Positions 22,627 through 54,620 of a stretch of DNA of 64,000 bases are shown here, piece by piece (within the stretch, counting starts at the first letter, position 1; the number at the start of each line of letters is the position of its first letter). Where the stretch lies: NCBI GenBank assembly GCA_035610365.1, contig CM069432.1, forward strand, positions 174,342,035 to 174,406,034, in the 5' to 3' direction. The DNA comes from Aquatica leii (lineage: Eukaryota; Arthropoda; Insecta; Coleoptera; Lampyridae). Both the position numbers and the translations under genes were made by a program. The notes under the pieces were generated by a model. The model saw nothing but the letters and a program-made list of their open reading frames with translations. It was not told the DNA's origin and ran no database searches.

Positions 22627-22897
22627 AATATACTGTATGCAAGATTTTCGTAATAACTGGCAGTTAGTTAGATTTGACTGAAGATATTTTTAAAATTTAA
22701 CAAAAATTTTGCAGGTAACTTTCATAAGTAGTAAAATTTGTAGCAAATAATGGATACATTTTGCAAAATTGTTTGTTGTTGTAGGTGGCATCATTTCAAA
22801 ATGTGAGTAGAAATGATAAAACAATATTGCATAAGATTGATCCGAATGATAAAACATGATTCAGCAATGTCACATTTCAATAAAATTAATTTAATAT

Positions 22898-23116
22898 ATG
22901 GCACGTTATGTATTTTTGAACAACACATTACTGCATATTTATCTTTTAACAGTAGCTGAGACAAGCAATTGTAATTCAAGTACTGCAACATTAGCAAATA
23001 TTCAAAATCTCACCAAGACATGGTTCAGAAATGCAGCAGATCGAGAAGGAGGTCGTGCAAAGAGACAAAGTAAGAGTTTGAAGAAAATGATAAGTTCTAA
23101 ACTTTATTGGTACTAG
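22898..23116 (+). CDS. Unidentified possible terminal exon
   Basis: The open segment ends LTKTWFRNAADREGGRAKRQ plus a short lysine-rich tail and TAG. The TWFRNAADR pattern resembles the SLRRAKERR tail of the ~1.95-kb elements, so it may be the last exon of a related transposon gene, starting after an acceptor-like TTAACAG at 22946-22952. A polyadenylation-like AATAAA follows near 23358. Confidence 0.3.
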   Translation: MARYVFLNNTLLHIYLLTVAETSNCNSSTATLANIQNLTKTWFRNAADREGGRAKRQSKSLKKMISSKLYWY

Positions 23117-24451
23117 CTTGTTTTTTTTTGTTATTTTTGCAAATATTTTTAAATTTGTATTTTGAAAATTTTATTCAATTAAGTAAATGAATTCATGCAT
23201 TTATAGATAGATTCAAGTTCATTTAGTTTTAGGTTTTATATTTTTACTTCTATATTTTTAATCAATCATTTAACATGTTTGTTCTTGTCCTTACAGATGC
23301 TTTTTTTCTTTATATCCAATTAAGGAATACTGTATTTTTAACAATTTTATAAATATTTAAATAAAAATATATGTATATATAAAATATTGTATTATTTCCA
23401 GTACGTATGTACCTTCAATGGGTCATGAACGGTATATTTAATGGGCCAGTAAAGTTGTCTTTGCATCCCCAGAATGTTTTATTAATGGCGCGATACAATC
23501 GGGTGACCCAATCAACAAGGAAACATTTTTGAAATGTTTTTTTCAACGTTTTACATAAGATATATTTACCTTTTTAAAAACATTGCAAAAACGTCTTAAT
23601 GGCCAGAATTACGCAAAGTCGATAATAAAAAACACTGACTAGATGGAAATAAACCATTTATTTTAAAAGTGCAACTTTTTGATAGTTAAATACTCTATTT
23701 ATCATAACAACTTTTGGTTTACTAAGTACATTTGTAATAAATTGAAATTCTTAACCTGGCGTTAGTCGCTACATCAATTGTAACGCGCTTAGTCGCGCGT
23801 GAGGGATTCCCTCACATTGACGTATTCTGTCAAATTGTAATTATTTTTAGTAGAGACTTGTAAACTGTTAACTATCATATTACCATAGATATCTTATGAT
23901 ATCTATGATTATTACACATGATATAGAATGTCAATGCACATAAGTTGGTTCAAGATCATAAAAAATATAGCAAAATTTTCAAATCCATTTATATTCATAA
24001 CGCAATGTTTTTTTTAATAATCGACATATTTTTATCAGAAAATTGAGTTATAGATAAATGAACAGCTTATTTATTATTGTTTATTCATGTTACAGCAGAT
24101 TAGAAATGTATTGGTCTTCAGAATGGACTAAACTAAATTTTATTCACCTTATATACTAAGTATCACTACTTTGCAATAAACACTAAATGAAACTAAAAAA
24201 ATTAAAAAACCATTAAAAAATCAAAACTATGGTAATATTCCACCTCATGATAACAACCAAATCTTTTTGTCCATATTTGCTACCAACCCGATTTGACAAA
24301 TCACTGGAATTCATTATGACCCATCAATCAGAGAGGTCGTTGTTGACAACCAATAAAAGTTTTTATTTTTTGAGGGCGATTTAAAATTCATCAGTTTTAC
24401 CAACCCAAAAATGTTAAACCTGAAGTCCAAAAAAACGCTTGAATATGGTCA
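23117..24451. other. No gene recognised; possible element end at 23506
   Basis: There is no coding frame. ACCCAATCAACAAGGAAAC (23506 on) is the inverse of the sequence ending at 11247 and could be a TIR of another family. Near 23881 there is an AT palindrome (AGATATCTTATGATATCT). Confidence 0.35.
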
Positions 24452-25037
24452 ATAGCGTTTTTCACTGGTCATTCTAGTGAGCACTTTTACGCACTGAGTG
24501 TTCCTGTTATTTTTCACTGGTATTTTTAATGCGTACTGATTTAGTTTTATTATTTTTCACTGGTCTGATAAATGCACTTGATTCTGTACTAGTGCAGATT
24601 TTGTTGCACTGACAACAGATGCAAGTGCAACAGATCCAGTGCAAACATGGCGATTTAAATAATTTGAATGCTGTCTATATCCTCAACAAGAAAAAAATTG
24701 TTGGATACTAATTCATTTACGTACTTTATTGTATATATATTATCAGCTAAAAACATATTTGATATATGCAAATTCTAGATAAATGCATTTTAACTTTACT
24801 CATTAGTTTAAAGTGCGTTGATTGGTCTGGAAGTTGTAAAGTAACAACGTCATTACTAATTCGAAGGGTAACAATATAAAGAAGTTCTCTCATTATATAT
24901 TATATGATGCACTGTTCAAGCATTTCATTTTTCACTGGAAGTGCAATGTTAATGCACTGCCGGTAACACAATTATTGTGCACAGTAAACTCGCCCGGTGT
25001 TAGTGCGCATTCAAATCTATTTAGTGAAAAACGCTAT
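24452..25037. mobile_element. MITE-like element, 586 bp
   Basis: Termini are inverted: ATAGCGTTTTTCACT at the left and AGTGAAAAACGCTAT at the right. Inside, the words TTTTTCACTGG and AGTGCA / TGCACT recur many times on both strands, as in subterminal repeats of non-autonomous DNA elements. There is no coding frame and I found no convincing target duplication. Confidence 0.5.
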
Positions 25038-25656
25038 AATTAATCAAGTAAACACTTTAATCATACATACATACACTTACTCTTTTTCCAAGGACTTCAG
25101 TATAAACCAGCTACAACTAAGAATTAAAAAAATTGTTTCAGTTTTGTTTTTCAGGTTCTAGAAAACGCAAACACAACATGAACTCAACTTGCTTTAACAC
25201 AGTTTTACGCTTGGCATGACATACTAAAAGCAAACTTACCATAAGCATAATGCTTACTATTTGGCATAGCTTTTATTCAGATTTTACTTTTTTTAGAGCT
25301 TTTTTCATAGAAGGTAATAGCATTGTACTGTGGTAATAGCAACATATTGTCAAAAATAAACAAGAATACCAGTCACTGAAGTATACAGTGGCCACAGTTC
25401 ATATAATACTGAATGATATTTATGAAAAGTTTGACATAAAAAATGGAAATCTAGAAATGTATTAGAAACCACACTCCGTGTATAAAAAATGTATATTGTA
25501 TCGACACTATCGACAGCCATAGGCTGCCCAACGAACTAATTTAAGCATTTTATAGATATCTACACATGTACAGCGCCATCTCATATCCATTATAATTAAT
25601 ATGCATATTTATATTTAATTTTTATAAATAAAAAAATAACAGATACAAAATATATA
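25038..25656. other. No gene recognised
   Basis: AT-rich spacer between the MITE and the Tc1 element; nothing else seen. Confidence 0.4.
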
Positions 25657-27299
25657 CAGTGACTCAATAAAGTCTGCATACAGCTGCCGATTGTTACTAA
25701 AACTTCGTTTAAAAACATTTTAGTAGCTCTTAATTAAAATTTTTCGTTTTTAATAAAAGAATCAACATGTTTCTTACGAACACACAAACTTTCAGAAACA
25801 AATAAAAATTATATAGAAACATAAAAATAAAAATATAAATTTTTGTCACAAATACATAACAATAAAGTCTGCATACAAAACATAACCATTTCACAAAGTG
25901 TTTAGGATATATCACGTTTGCTATGGATTTGTCTTGTTTTCTACAAGTTGTCATTTGTTTTGCAATTATTAACCTGTCTCATAATCTTTCTTAAAATATC
26001 AACCATGTCGGCTAAAAAAGCAAATGTTGTTAAAAGGGGTGCGAATTATCAATAGACGCGCGAGAATTAATTATAAAACTTCACTTCGAAGGAAAGACAT
26101 TACGCAAAATAGGGCAATTAATGGGAAAATCGCATGCTACAGTTCAGCCAGTAATTAAAAATTACAAAGCCACAGGATCCCGAAGTGGAAGACCCAAAAT
26201 ACTAAGTAATCGGGAAGAACGGTACATCCTAAAAAAAGTGAAAATTAACCCAAAAATAAGTGCGGTAAATATTGCGGAAGAACTTGCCGATGAACACAAT
26301 AAAAATGTTAGTGCCGAAACAGTGAGAAATGTTTTAAGAAAAGGGAATTATCATGGCCGTGTGGCAAGACGAAAACCATTCATATCAAAGGTGAATAGAC
26401 TTAAACGGCTGGACTTTGCTAAAAAGTTTTCCAAACACACGGAAGAGTTTTGGAAACGTGTAATTTTTAGCGACGAGAGCAAATTTAACATATTTGGATC
26501 AGACGACCGTCAGCATGTCTGGAGACGTCCCAATTCTGAATTTGAAATAAAGAACACATTCTCGACAGTGAAGATGGGAGGAGGCAACGTAATGGTGTGG
26601 GGGTGTATGTCAGCTAATGGCGTAGGGAAGTTGACATTTATAGAAAGTACAATGAACAGGTATGGTTATTTAAAAATCCTAAAGGAAAATCTACAGGGTA
26701 GTGCCAACAAATTGGGATTATACAATAACTACATCTTTCAGCAGGATAATGATCCTAAACATTCGTCGTACCTGGTGAAGGAATGGTTATTGTATAATGT
26801 TCCGAAACAGCTCCACACACCCCCACAATCACCTGATCTTAACCCCATAGAGCATCTATGGGAATTGCTCAATCGGAGAGTACGAAAACACTTCATTAGT
26901 TCGAAACAAGCCTTAAAAAAAAATTACAGGAAGAATGGGACAAAATTAGTGCTTCAGACACGTCAAAATTAGTTTTAAATATGAAAAAACGTCTTGAAGA
27001 AGTTATAAAACAAAAGGGTTATTCAACAAAATATTGAACTACCATTTTATAGTTTTGTTATAGTATATTTGTTATTTTGTATGCAGAGTTTTTTGTTGTT
27101 CATTCATTTAGTTTAAGTATATTTCATTTTATTATTTTTAAATAAATTATGTTATGTTGTGAATTTGTTTAAGACTGGTTTCTACTCGCATTATATTTAT
27201 GATTTAGAAAAATTAAATTAAATTAAAATGTTATTTAATGATTTTACATGAAATTTATAGATTATTTTGCATGTGTATGCAGACTTTATTGAGCCACTG
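25657..27299 (+). mobile_element. Tc1-type transposon, 1,643 bp
   Basis: TIRs read CAGTGACTCAATAAAGTCTG (left) and, inverted, CAGTGGCTCAATAAAGTCTG (right). Each end is flanked by TA, the Tc1/mariner target. It carries one transposase gene with only a few disabling changes. A further internal copy of AATAAAGTCTGCATACA occurs at 25861, as in elements with doubled transposase-binding sites. Confidence 0.88.
26005..27037 (+). pseudogene. Tc1-type DD34E transposase, two or three frame breaks
   Basis: The protein starts MSAKKANVV at 26005. One shift near 26040 leads into the long open part (26121-26972). It has a paired-type helix-turn-helix (RKIGQLMGKSHATVQ), a GRPK AT-hook-like motif (GSRSGRPK), then the catalytic triad: FSDESKFN (first Asp), FQQDNDPKHSS (second Asp) and PDLNPIEHLWE (Glu), with exactly 34 residues between second Asp and Glu. 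A one-base slip in the A run near 26918 displaces the last ~40 codons, which resume as ISASDTSKLVLNMKKRLEE and stop at 27037. The full length would be about 340 aa, normal for Tc1. Confidence 0.85.
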
Positions 27300-28268
27300 T
27301 ACATAGATATAAAAAATTTTACAGATAGAGATTTTACATAATAAAAACAGTTATTCCGATAATTGATTCTTAGTTATTTTAATATTTATGTGAATGATAA
27401 CAAAAAATAAACATAAATTAATATCTTGTGGCCATTTTCAATATTTATGCGAATGTATAAGCTCTTTAGAATCAGGTTAGTTACATATTTCATTACCGAT
27501 TACTTGATTACACAATTTTTATATAATTCTTCATAATATAATTTATAGTTTAATTGTGAATTTGAAAAAAATTTAATCAAAGCAAAATTTGGATACTCAT
27601 CTATTAAAGAACATGTTTCGGTCTTCTGTACTTATGCAGCATCTTCGAATCATAACGCCAGTTTTCTTTCCACCTCATTGGGACGTCAGTATCATTTCTA
27701 CGAACTTCTGTGCTGTCTGCTAAAGTTGATCCTCGATAGTAAGTACCAGCAGATCCCAATGCCTTGTTTTGGGTTCGCTGAACCTTCTCTGTGTAGCTCT
27801 TCACCGAGTGTAAAATAATAGTGACCCGTCTTGTAAACTAACAGCTTGTTATCCCATAATCGAGCACAACTTGGGTGTGATTGCTGATGCTCTCGCTGCA
27901 ACTGCTGCAACGTTGTGGAGATGCCTTGTTCCTGACATGCACTTATCCAGAAAGAGGCCTATATACTTTGCTTTCTCTTTAATTAAATACTTTGCTTTAC
28001 CACTTTTATTAAGTACCATTTTGTTGAGGTTATGCTGGGTTTGGCGCTTTTTTGACGTGATTTTACTTTATATTTTTTACTTACACTTTTAGCACAGCTT
28101 TTAGCATTGCTTTTAGTTACAATTTTAGTGATTTTACTAAAATAATCAATACATTTAGTTTCTAACCATAAACGTTATGTAGTTGATATGGGCAACCAAT
28201 AGGTAGCGAAAAAATCGCACCTTTTTGGCATAACCCATAACCAGCCCATAACAACCTTATAATCGACC
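27300..28268. other. Spacer with an unidentified coding-like scrap (27604-27931)
   Basis: On the minus strand between 27931 and 27604 two overlapping frames together read like a protein (ARLWDNKLLVYKTGHYYFTL, then GICWYLL, TEVRRNDTDVPMRWKENW) with frame changes between. I do not recognise it. It could be a pseudogene exon. The rest is AT-rich, and the last ~100 bp would hold the mRpL21 promoter, without obvious elements. Confidence 0.3.
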
Positions 28269-29148
28269 ATGTCCGTATTATTAAGACAATTGTGTAATAA
28301 ATTTAATTATTTGAAACTCACTAATAATATTAAGAAAAGCACCACGTCTTTATTCACTGTTGCAAAAAGATACTCAAATGCTCCGACGCCATATGAAATA
28401 ATAAATCCCGAAGAAGATAAATTAATTTGCGAGGGTATGTAGACTAAAGTTAGAACAAACGCATTTTCTATTGATGCGATTAAAAATACTTATTTTGCCA
28501 TTATTTATTAATGTGATAATTAGATAGTAGTAATTTTTTCTTAAAATAGGCGGAAGCAAAAAACATTGCCATAATAGATATAGACTATTATTTCTCCAAG
28601 TTTTGAATATGTGCATTGATCCTAAAAATAAGTCTTTTTGTAGATATCATTAGGAAACTTAATGATGAAAAAAAAAATAGGTTATTTGCTATTGTACATG
28701 TTGCTGGGAAACAATTTAAAATAACTGTTGGCGATGTTATAGTTATTGAAGGGTACTGGCCTCCTACTTGTGGAGATAAAATTAACTTGGAAAAGGTATG
28801 TGATTTCATATTTTGTCTTTTACTTTACTAAAGAATTTTAGGTTCTTATGGTGGGTGCTGCCAATTTCACATTAATCGGAAGACCACTAATACAATCTAA
28901 CTTGGTGAATATTCATGCAACCGTTATAGAAAAAACAATATCTCATTCTAAAGTTAACTTTAAGAAAAAAAGAAGGAAACAGTATAAAAGAATCAACTGT
29001 GAGTATTTTATGAAGTCATGTAAAAGCTTATAAATATGTTTTAGTCTTTCGAATCCCACAGACAATGCTTAGAATAAACAAAATTGAAGTAATTGGTGAA
29101 CTAAATAACCCCCCAGAAGTGAATGTTAAGGGTCGTACATTACAATAA
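28269..29148 (+). CDS. mRpL21: Mitochondrial large-subunit ribosomal protein bL21m
   Basis: Four exons give an unbroken 192-aa protein: 28269-28434, 28644-28795, 28842-28998 and 29045-29148, all with GT-AG introns that keep frame. The start is ATG with a basic, Ser/Thr-rich mitochondrial presequence (MSVLLRQLCNKF). The L21 core reads FAIVHVAGKQFKITVGDVIV, followed by a loop with GANFTL-like VGAANFTLIGRPL, the basic KKKRRKQYKR segment and the C-terminal LRINKIEV that is characteristic of the mitochondrial form. Length agrees with the family (about 200 aa). It is convergent with the Btk gene. AATAAA about 30 bp past the stop is a likely polyadenylation signal. Confidence 0.9.
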
Positions 29149-29868
29149 TCTTAAACACTTGTTTTATAGTTTTATGAGTAATAAACTTGTATACAAATCT
29201 TTGTTATACTGAAATACACAGTATTAGCTACTTCATCTAATTTACTATCTCGAGAATCTGTTCTAAATATCTTTTTAGAAATGGTAGATCTAATACCTTC
29301 AAATTAAAATTATTAAGATATCACAAAGTGAGAATTATAATACTCTTACAAATCCATAAATAAGCAAATAATAAGTAACTTAATTAATTATTAATTAATA
29401 TATCACTAAAATCGTACAAAAGTCAATAAAATCACACTAAGAAAATAGTTTTATAATAAGTTTTAAAAATCAACACAAATCTGATAGAACGTATGCTTAA
29501 TCTATAATTGTATAAAGGAAAAATTGAACTACAAAACAATAAACGTTAGAAAGTTCTACTACTGCTATATTATACATGTAAGGAAACAAAAAAAATCGCA
29601 GATTCATGTTCATTATTAAAAAAATTATTGAACTTTGTTGTCAGTCTGGAATTTCTGCAAAATGATCAAAGAATTTTTTCTAAACACAGTTACATGACAA
29701 TTATAAAACCTACACTTTCATACTTCTCAGTTACTGTTTATTCATATTAGCTTGTCTTCGTAATGTTTGACAAATATCAACGAGTGCTTGTTCATAGTTG
29801 GAACACAAGTCACAATTGGAGGTCGACGAGGAAGCACAATTCGTGGCTTCACATACTAGCTGGGTCAG

Positions 29869-49549
<19,681 letters not shown>

Positions 49550-50980
49550 CTAAAAAAGTTTTTGTAATTACCTAATTGTGGAAATGTTTAGACTTGAAAA
49601 AATATTGTTAAATGAAATAAGCACAGCGTCTTGTCTTGTCCCACCCTGCGTCGAGATGCTAAGCGCATAATCGCACATCGGCGTCCACACCCTTCGTCGC
49701 ACAAGTCATATTTTACCTTTCAAAATTCAAACCAAAAAAACACTAATTTGTATTTAACTGTATTATAATTCTCTGTCGCTATTTATGGTAATTCAACATT
49801 CATCGTTACACATTTAATAACTATATTAAATACCTATTTATAATTAAATTTAAACGTTTTACATGGAATAATTTATTGACGTTAAATGTTAATTAATAAA
49901 AATTTGCAATTATTTTTAGTAAATGTTAAAATCTAAGTACAAAATAAAAAACTTAATTACGCATTTCCTTTAAATCGGCATTTTGCAAAAATTTTACATT
50001 ACTTTAAAAGGAAATGCCCGAAAATAGATAAACTAGTTTTCAAGGCTAGTTGTCAGTAAATGCAACATTTAAAGTAAGACATTTTCAATTAAAAAAAACT
50101 TTTTTTCTACATTTTACTAGTACGGGTACCTTTTTACACATAACTTAATTACATATACTATTGTTATTACTTATTACCATTCTATTAGGTTTAAGCTGCA
50201 ACAATTCTGAAACAAGTAGCCATTAACTTTGCTATTGTAAATGAAACACCCTGTATATTATTACATTTTTTGATTTCCTAAGCAATTTGGTTGAGTTATT
50301 AAAATTTGAAAAATTTGTTATTTACGCCCTCACATTAAATTTCATAGATCTCGCTTATTTTTAAAAATCGGAAGAACTTATCTGAAGCAAACTTTAACTA
50401 CATTTGAACTGATCTGATCATTAACAAAATTTGGAAGAAAACAGCTGCATTGTGTATTTTTTATGAACCGTATAAGGGTGATTCTCAAGAAGTGTTATTT
50501 TTTGTGTAGGTACCCTAAGATTTTAAAGATAATAATGGGTCATAATTTGCTTTAAATATATCTTGAATTACTCAGAACATCTTTAACTTTGCATTTTGAA
50601 GGTTTTTTTTCAACGTGACTGACTATCGTATGTTTTTGTGTATAAATTGCGAAACATCCAAAATCTCAACACCGTGAAGCGTACCAACTCCATTTTCGTA
50701 TTGAAATCTTTCATTTGTAAACTAAGTATAACATTATTTTGACTTATTCCCTTAAATTTATAATCAGCAAAGTTTCGTTTTAATTTTCCCATAATTAAAA
50801 AAAAATATTATTAGTACTTTTACTTCTTTAATTTGCTGAATTCTACATGGAATAATCTTGCCTCAACTCCGTGAGCAACGCTTTAAATAAACCACAAAAT
50901 GTAAATTTCACCGTTACATGACCTTGGCAAATGCACAGTGCAATCTACCAGAAATATATTTTATATGAGGGAAGATGCGT
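49550..50980. other. No gene recognised upstream of the first Btk exon found
   Basis: A GC-richer patch at 49625-49710 and a small fold-back at 49968-50016 (GCATTTCCTTTAAA / TTTAAAAGGAAATGC) are the only structures. ACACCCTGTATA at 50246 resembles the end of the Tc1-like relic at 55798. CTCAAC.CCGTGA words occur at 50664 and 50862. Confidence 0.35.
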
Positions 50981-50984
50981 GTGT

Positions 50985-53372
50985 CAGTTTTTAAGTTGTA
51001 CAGATCAGACGTTTTTATATAAATATAAAAATCAAGGTAAGTATTGTAGTTTGCTTTTTTGTACAGTTTGACAGAAATATTTGTTGCAATTAATAATGTC
51101 TATACTAAGAATCAGAATTTTATTTACATTAATTTTTATTATTATTATGGATATTTGGCCAAATCCTACACACCGTGAATCTCAACATCGTGAGGTTTCC
51201 CTCACAGAGTTGAAATATTACTGTTTATTTTCATCTTTTAGTAAATGATAGTGTAGAATCTTAGATATAGTGCTTTGTTCTACAATCTACATTGAATATG
51301 GTTGCATTTTTAACATTTTAACAGTTGTTTTATTGTTTTAGCTCTAATATGCCGTCAAAAAACAATCATGAAAAGCAAAAACAGCGACAACGAGAAGCAA
51401 TGAGAAATTTACGAGAAGCACGAAGAAGAAACCCTAAACAATATGAAGAAGAAAAGAGAAAGGAACGAGAGCGATGAAAAAAGCGTAGAGAAAAAAAATC
51501 AAGTCTATAGCAGAATTGAACCGGAAAAAATCATCACAGAACCTGTTACGAAAACTATCAGTAGAAACACCATCTCCAAGCCCTGTTTAAAAGGTGTGTT
51601 CGGGCAACGTGTATCAAGGCTTAAGAAAACAACTCAGCTGAAGCAAGAAATATCATGCTTTGTCCGATATAAAACTAGCAACAAAAAGAGAATGGAAAAA
51701 ATAATTAAAATAAAAAGACTTGTTCAGACATTTCTTGAGACGGACGAATGTATCAGAGGTTGTCCAGGAAAACTGGTTTATGTAAGACGTAATAAAATTA
51801 TTTGTAGATATCGGCCGTTTTGGATTATTCAACCATCTGTCAACAAACGCGATACATGTTTATGTGTTTTGCATACAAACTTTGCATTGATCGTAAAAAA
51901 ATTGAAAATTCTTGGTATGATTACAGAAAATACTCTTCAAGATGTTTGCAAGACTGTGAGCTGCCCTAAAGAGAAAATTGATGAGAAGTGTCTAGAGCGG
52001 TCCTGTTTTACATGTAGAGACTTCACAGTTAGAGTAACGTTAGAAGATTCTAAAGTTGAAGACACGGTACTGTACGAAAAGTGGGTTACTAAAAGGGTTG
52101 AAGTGATAAAAGGCCAGCCAAAAATATGCAGCAAAACAATAAAGGAAAAAGTTCAAACCACTAAACAAGAATTGGCAAATCTGTTCCGACAAGCATTACA
52201 TCAGTTTCAACAGCATGTGAGAAATATTATTCACCAACAGCGAACTATTTAAGGTATCAAAACGAATCTAAGGTCTGATGATGTTTAAATATACCTAGAC
52301 TTCTCCGAAAATTATAATTGCAAATATAGTGAGTAGATGCAGTCAGCTCATTTTGGAGGATTAAGTCTCAGCCTTCGCTCCACACAGTAGTTACTTACCA
52401 TTTGGATAAAGCAGTTACTAAAAACCTGTTTTTGTACTGTCACCACTAATTTACGTCATGATCCTGTCGCTATCATTGGTCATCTGGAACCGGTAATTAA
52501 CGAGTTAACAATCAAAATAGATCGAATTAACTCGGTACATTTTTTAAGTGATGGGACCACCCAGTACCAAAATCGCAAAATGATGTGGCTAGTAGCAGCT
52601 TATTTACCTAAACTGCTAGACTTCCAGGTAATTCGATGTCATTTTAGTGAGAAGGGCCATAGTAAGGGCGCGCCTGACGGGATAGGAGGCTGTTTAAAGA
52701 GAACTACAAATTCGCTAGTGGCGAGTGGTATTGATATCCCCGATTTTGATTCATTTTTGTAGCATGTATCTAAAAAATGCAAAGGCATCAAAATTTATGG
52801 ATTATCTCTTAATAACATGGATTCCATAGAAACGCTTTTGACAAAAACGTTACCAAAATTTAAAGGACTAATGCAAACCCATAAGTACATCTGGAACAAG
52901 TCTAATCCATTTATTGAAGTTTGGAAGTTGACATGCTTAGGTGTCCTCATTATCAGCTGGGTAACTTTAATGTTGAAGAACTACATGCTATGTTCAAGAA
53001 AGGATAAGATATTTAGACGTTTACTCTACCGGCAGCTCAAATCATGATTCAGAAGGCGAAAGTGATGAAGACATTTCAGAAACAGTAATCGAAAACAAAA
53101 AAATTCAAGTGAATGACTATATTGCAGAAGTTAAAGGCAAAAATTCAGTAAAAAAGTTTGTGGCGTTCGAACTTGAAGAATTCCATGATTTCTGCACAAT
53201 AAAATACATGAAGCGAGTGTTTGCAGCAAATAAAATTCTTTTCCCTGAAAAAGAAGAAACATATCCTATAGATAACAGTGACATTCTGAAAATTCTTGAC
53301 ATGCCTTGCGTAAACAACCGAGAGCAATACGTATTTAACTTTGAAGACGACATATCAAAAAGCCTTCAATAA
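50985..53372 (+). pseudogene. Unclassified transposase-like gene (copy 2, best preserved)
   Basis: A TATATAAATATA box region and a donor AAG|GTAAGT (51035-51043) are followed by an acceptor TTGTTTTAG and ATG at 51349 (MPSKNNHEKQKQRQREAMRN, basic). One frameshift near 51470 leads into a long open part (51443-52252). This contains CRYRPFWIIQPSVNKRDTCL and a Cys-rich cluster. Further broken frames show LDFSENYNCKYSE (52297), SVHFLSDG..TQYQN (52539), FSEKGHSKGAPDGIGG (52641) and an end at 53372 (INSD, FNFEDD). The spaced DFSENY, FLSDG and GAPDG motifs suggest an RNase-H-like catalytic fold; this is inference. The protein is seen as a repeated, unnamed family in insect genomes. Confidence 0.55.
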
Positions 53373-53580
53373 TAAACAATCGAGCAAATGTCCAATAGAC
53401 TGCTTAGTACCTGAATTATTATTTTGTTTTAAATTGTCAGTCGGTCTTTTCCTTAATTTAGTTGAGTAGTATTTTTATATTTGTTGTCTTTAATCATATT
53501 TAAGGTTGTTAGTGTTATGCATTCCTACTTTTGTTTAAACATTTTTTAAACCTTGTAATAAATGTTTTGCAATTTAAAAA

Positions 53581-54500
53581 AACTCGCGTGGTCATCACAC
53601 GACTTTACTATAACCAATGATGAAGGAATGTCTACATATTTTTTTAAGGTTATGTTGTCATAAAACTATTTTGAAGTGATATGTACACGTTTGTATTGAT
53701 TTTCTAGCATATTTGTGCGCCTCAATATTACTTACCCCTTTAGTAAATCAGTAAAAAAAAATCGTCGCAGGCAGAATTCGAAACTATAATATATTTGTGA
53801 ATTTATTTTAAATTACAAATTAAATATCTGATAAACTGTTAATTTTAGAATTTTTTTATTTGAATAAATTGTTAGCAAGAACTATCTCTATAAGAAACTG
53901 TAAAAATAATTCGAATAATTTACATACGTACAAAATTATATAAGAAAAACTGTTCTAAATGGCGGATACACCCACTTCCGGTTTCTTTATCAAACCCATC
54001 TTTAGAAAAAGCAGAGAAAATAAAAAAAACAGTTCTACGCCAAATTTGAAGTTACTAGGACTTTTGGTTCGAGAGTTATCGTGGATATACCCAAAGATAA
54101 TTTAAATAAGATGCAGCACTCCGTATATAAAGTCAAAAGAATATAGAGAAAAATTGTTATTGTTTAACGTATCTTGCTTTCCCTTCAAGATATGGAATTT
54201 TTTTCTTAAAAAAAATTGTCGCAGGCAGGATTCGAACCTAGGATTATATATGGAATTCATTTTAAATTATAAATCAAATATCTAATAAACTGTTAGCGTG
54301 AGAAAAAAATTATATAAATAAATTGTTAAGAAGAATTAACTCTATAGGAAACTAAAAATAATTCGAATATTTTAGATACGTACAAAAGTATATAAGAAAA
54401 ACTGTTAAAAATGGCGGATACGCCCACTTCTGGTTTCTTTAACTTTACTAGGACTCTTGGTTCGAGAGTTATCGTAAGTATATCGTTACACACAGACACC
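53581..54500. repeat. Interspersed repeat, copies 2 and 3
   Basis: 53581-54090 repeats 4921-5470, and 54215-54500 repeats the second half again. The third copy contains the complete GCAGGATTCGAACCTAGG, whose complement holds GGTTCGAATCC, a perfect tRNA B box. Each copy continues through AATGGCGGATAC, CCCACTTC(C/T)GGTTTC and GAGAGTTATCGT. Confidence 0.6.
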
Positions 54501-54620
54501 TAACATTTTTTTGTCAAAAATACATTTTTCTGTCACAAGACCTTAAAACATAAAATTTTGCAATAAAAATTTTTTGAAAAAAAATTGCGATCGCTATCTT
54601 TCCTTATAGAAAAGTAAAAA

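Noticed and set aside
53117-53353. Minus-strand frames opposite the C-terminal part of the unclassified gene
   Set aside because: Antisense of the acidic C-terminus; no independent support.
54230-54250. Possible tRNA gene because of the B box
   Set aside because: No A box, acceptor stem or anticodon arm at tRNA spacing; the block is part of a dispersed repeat.
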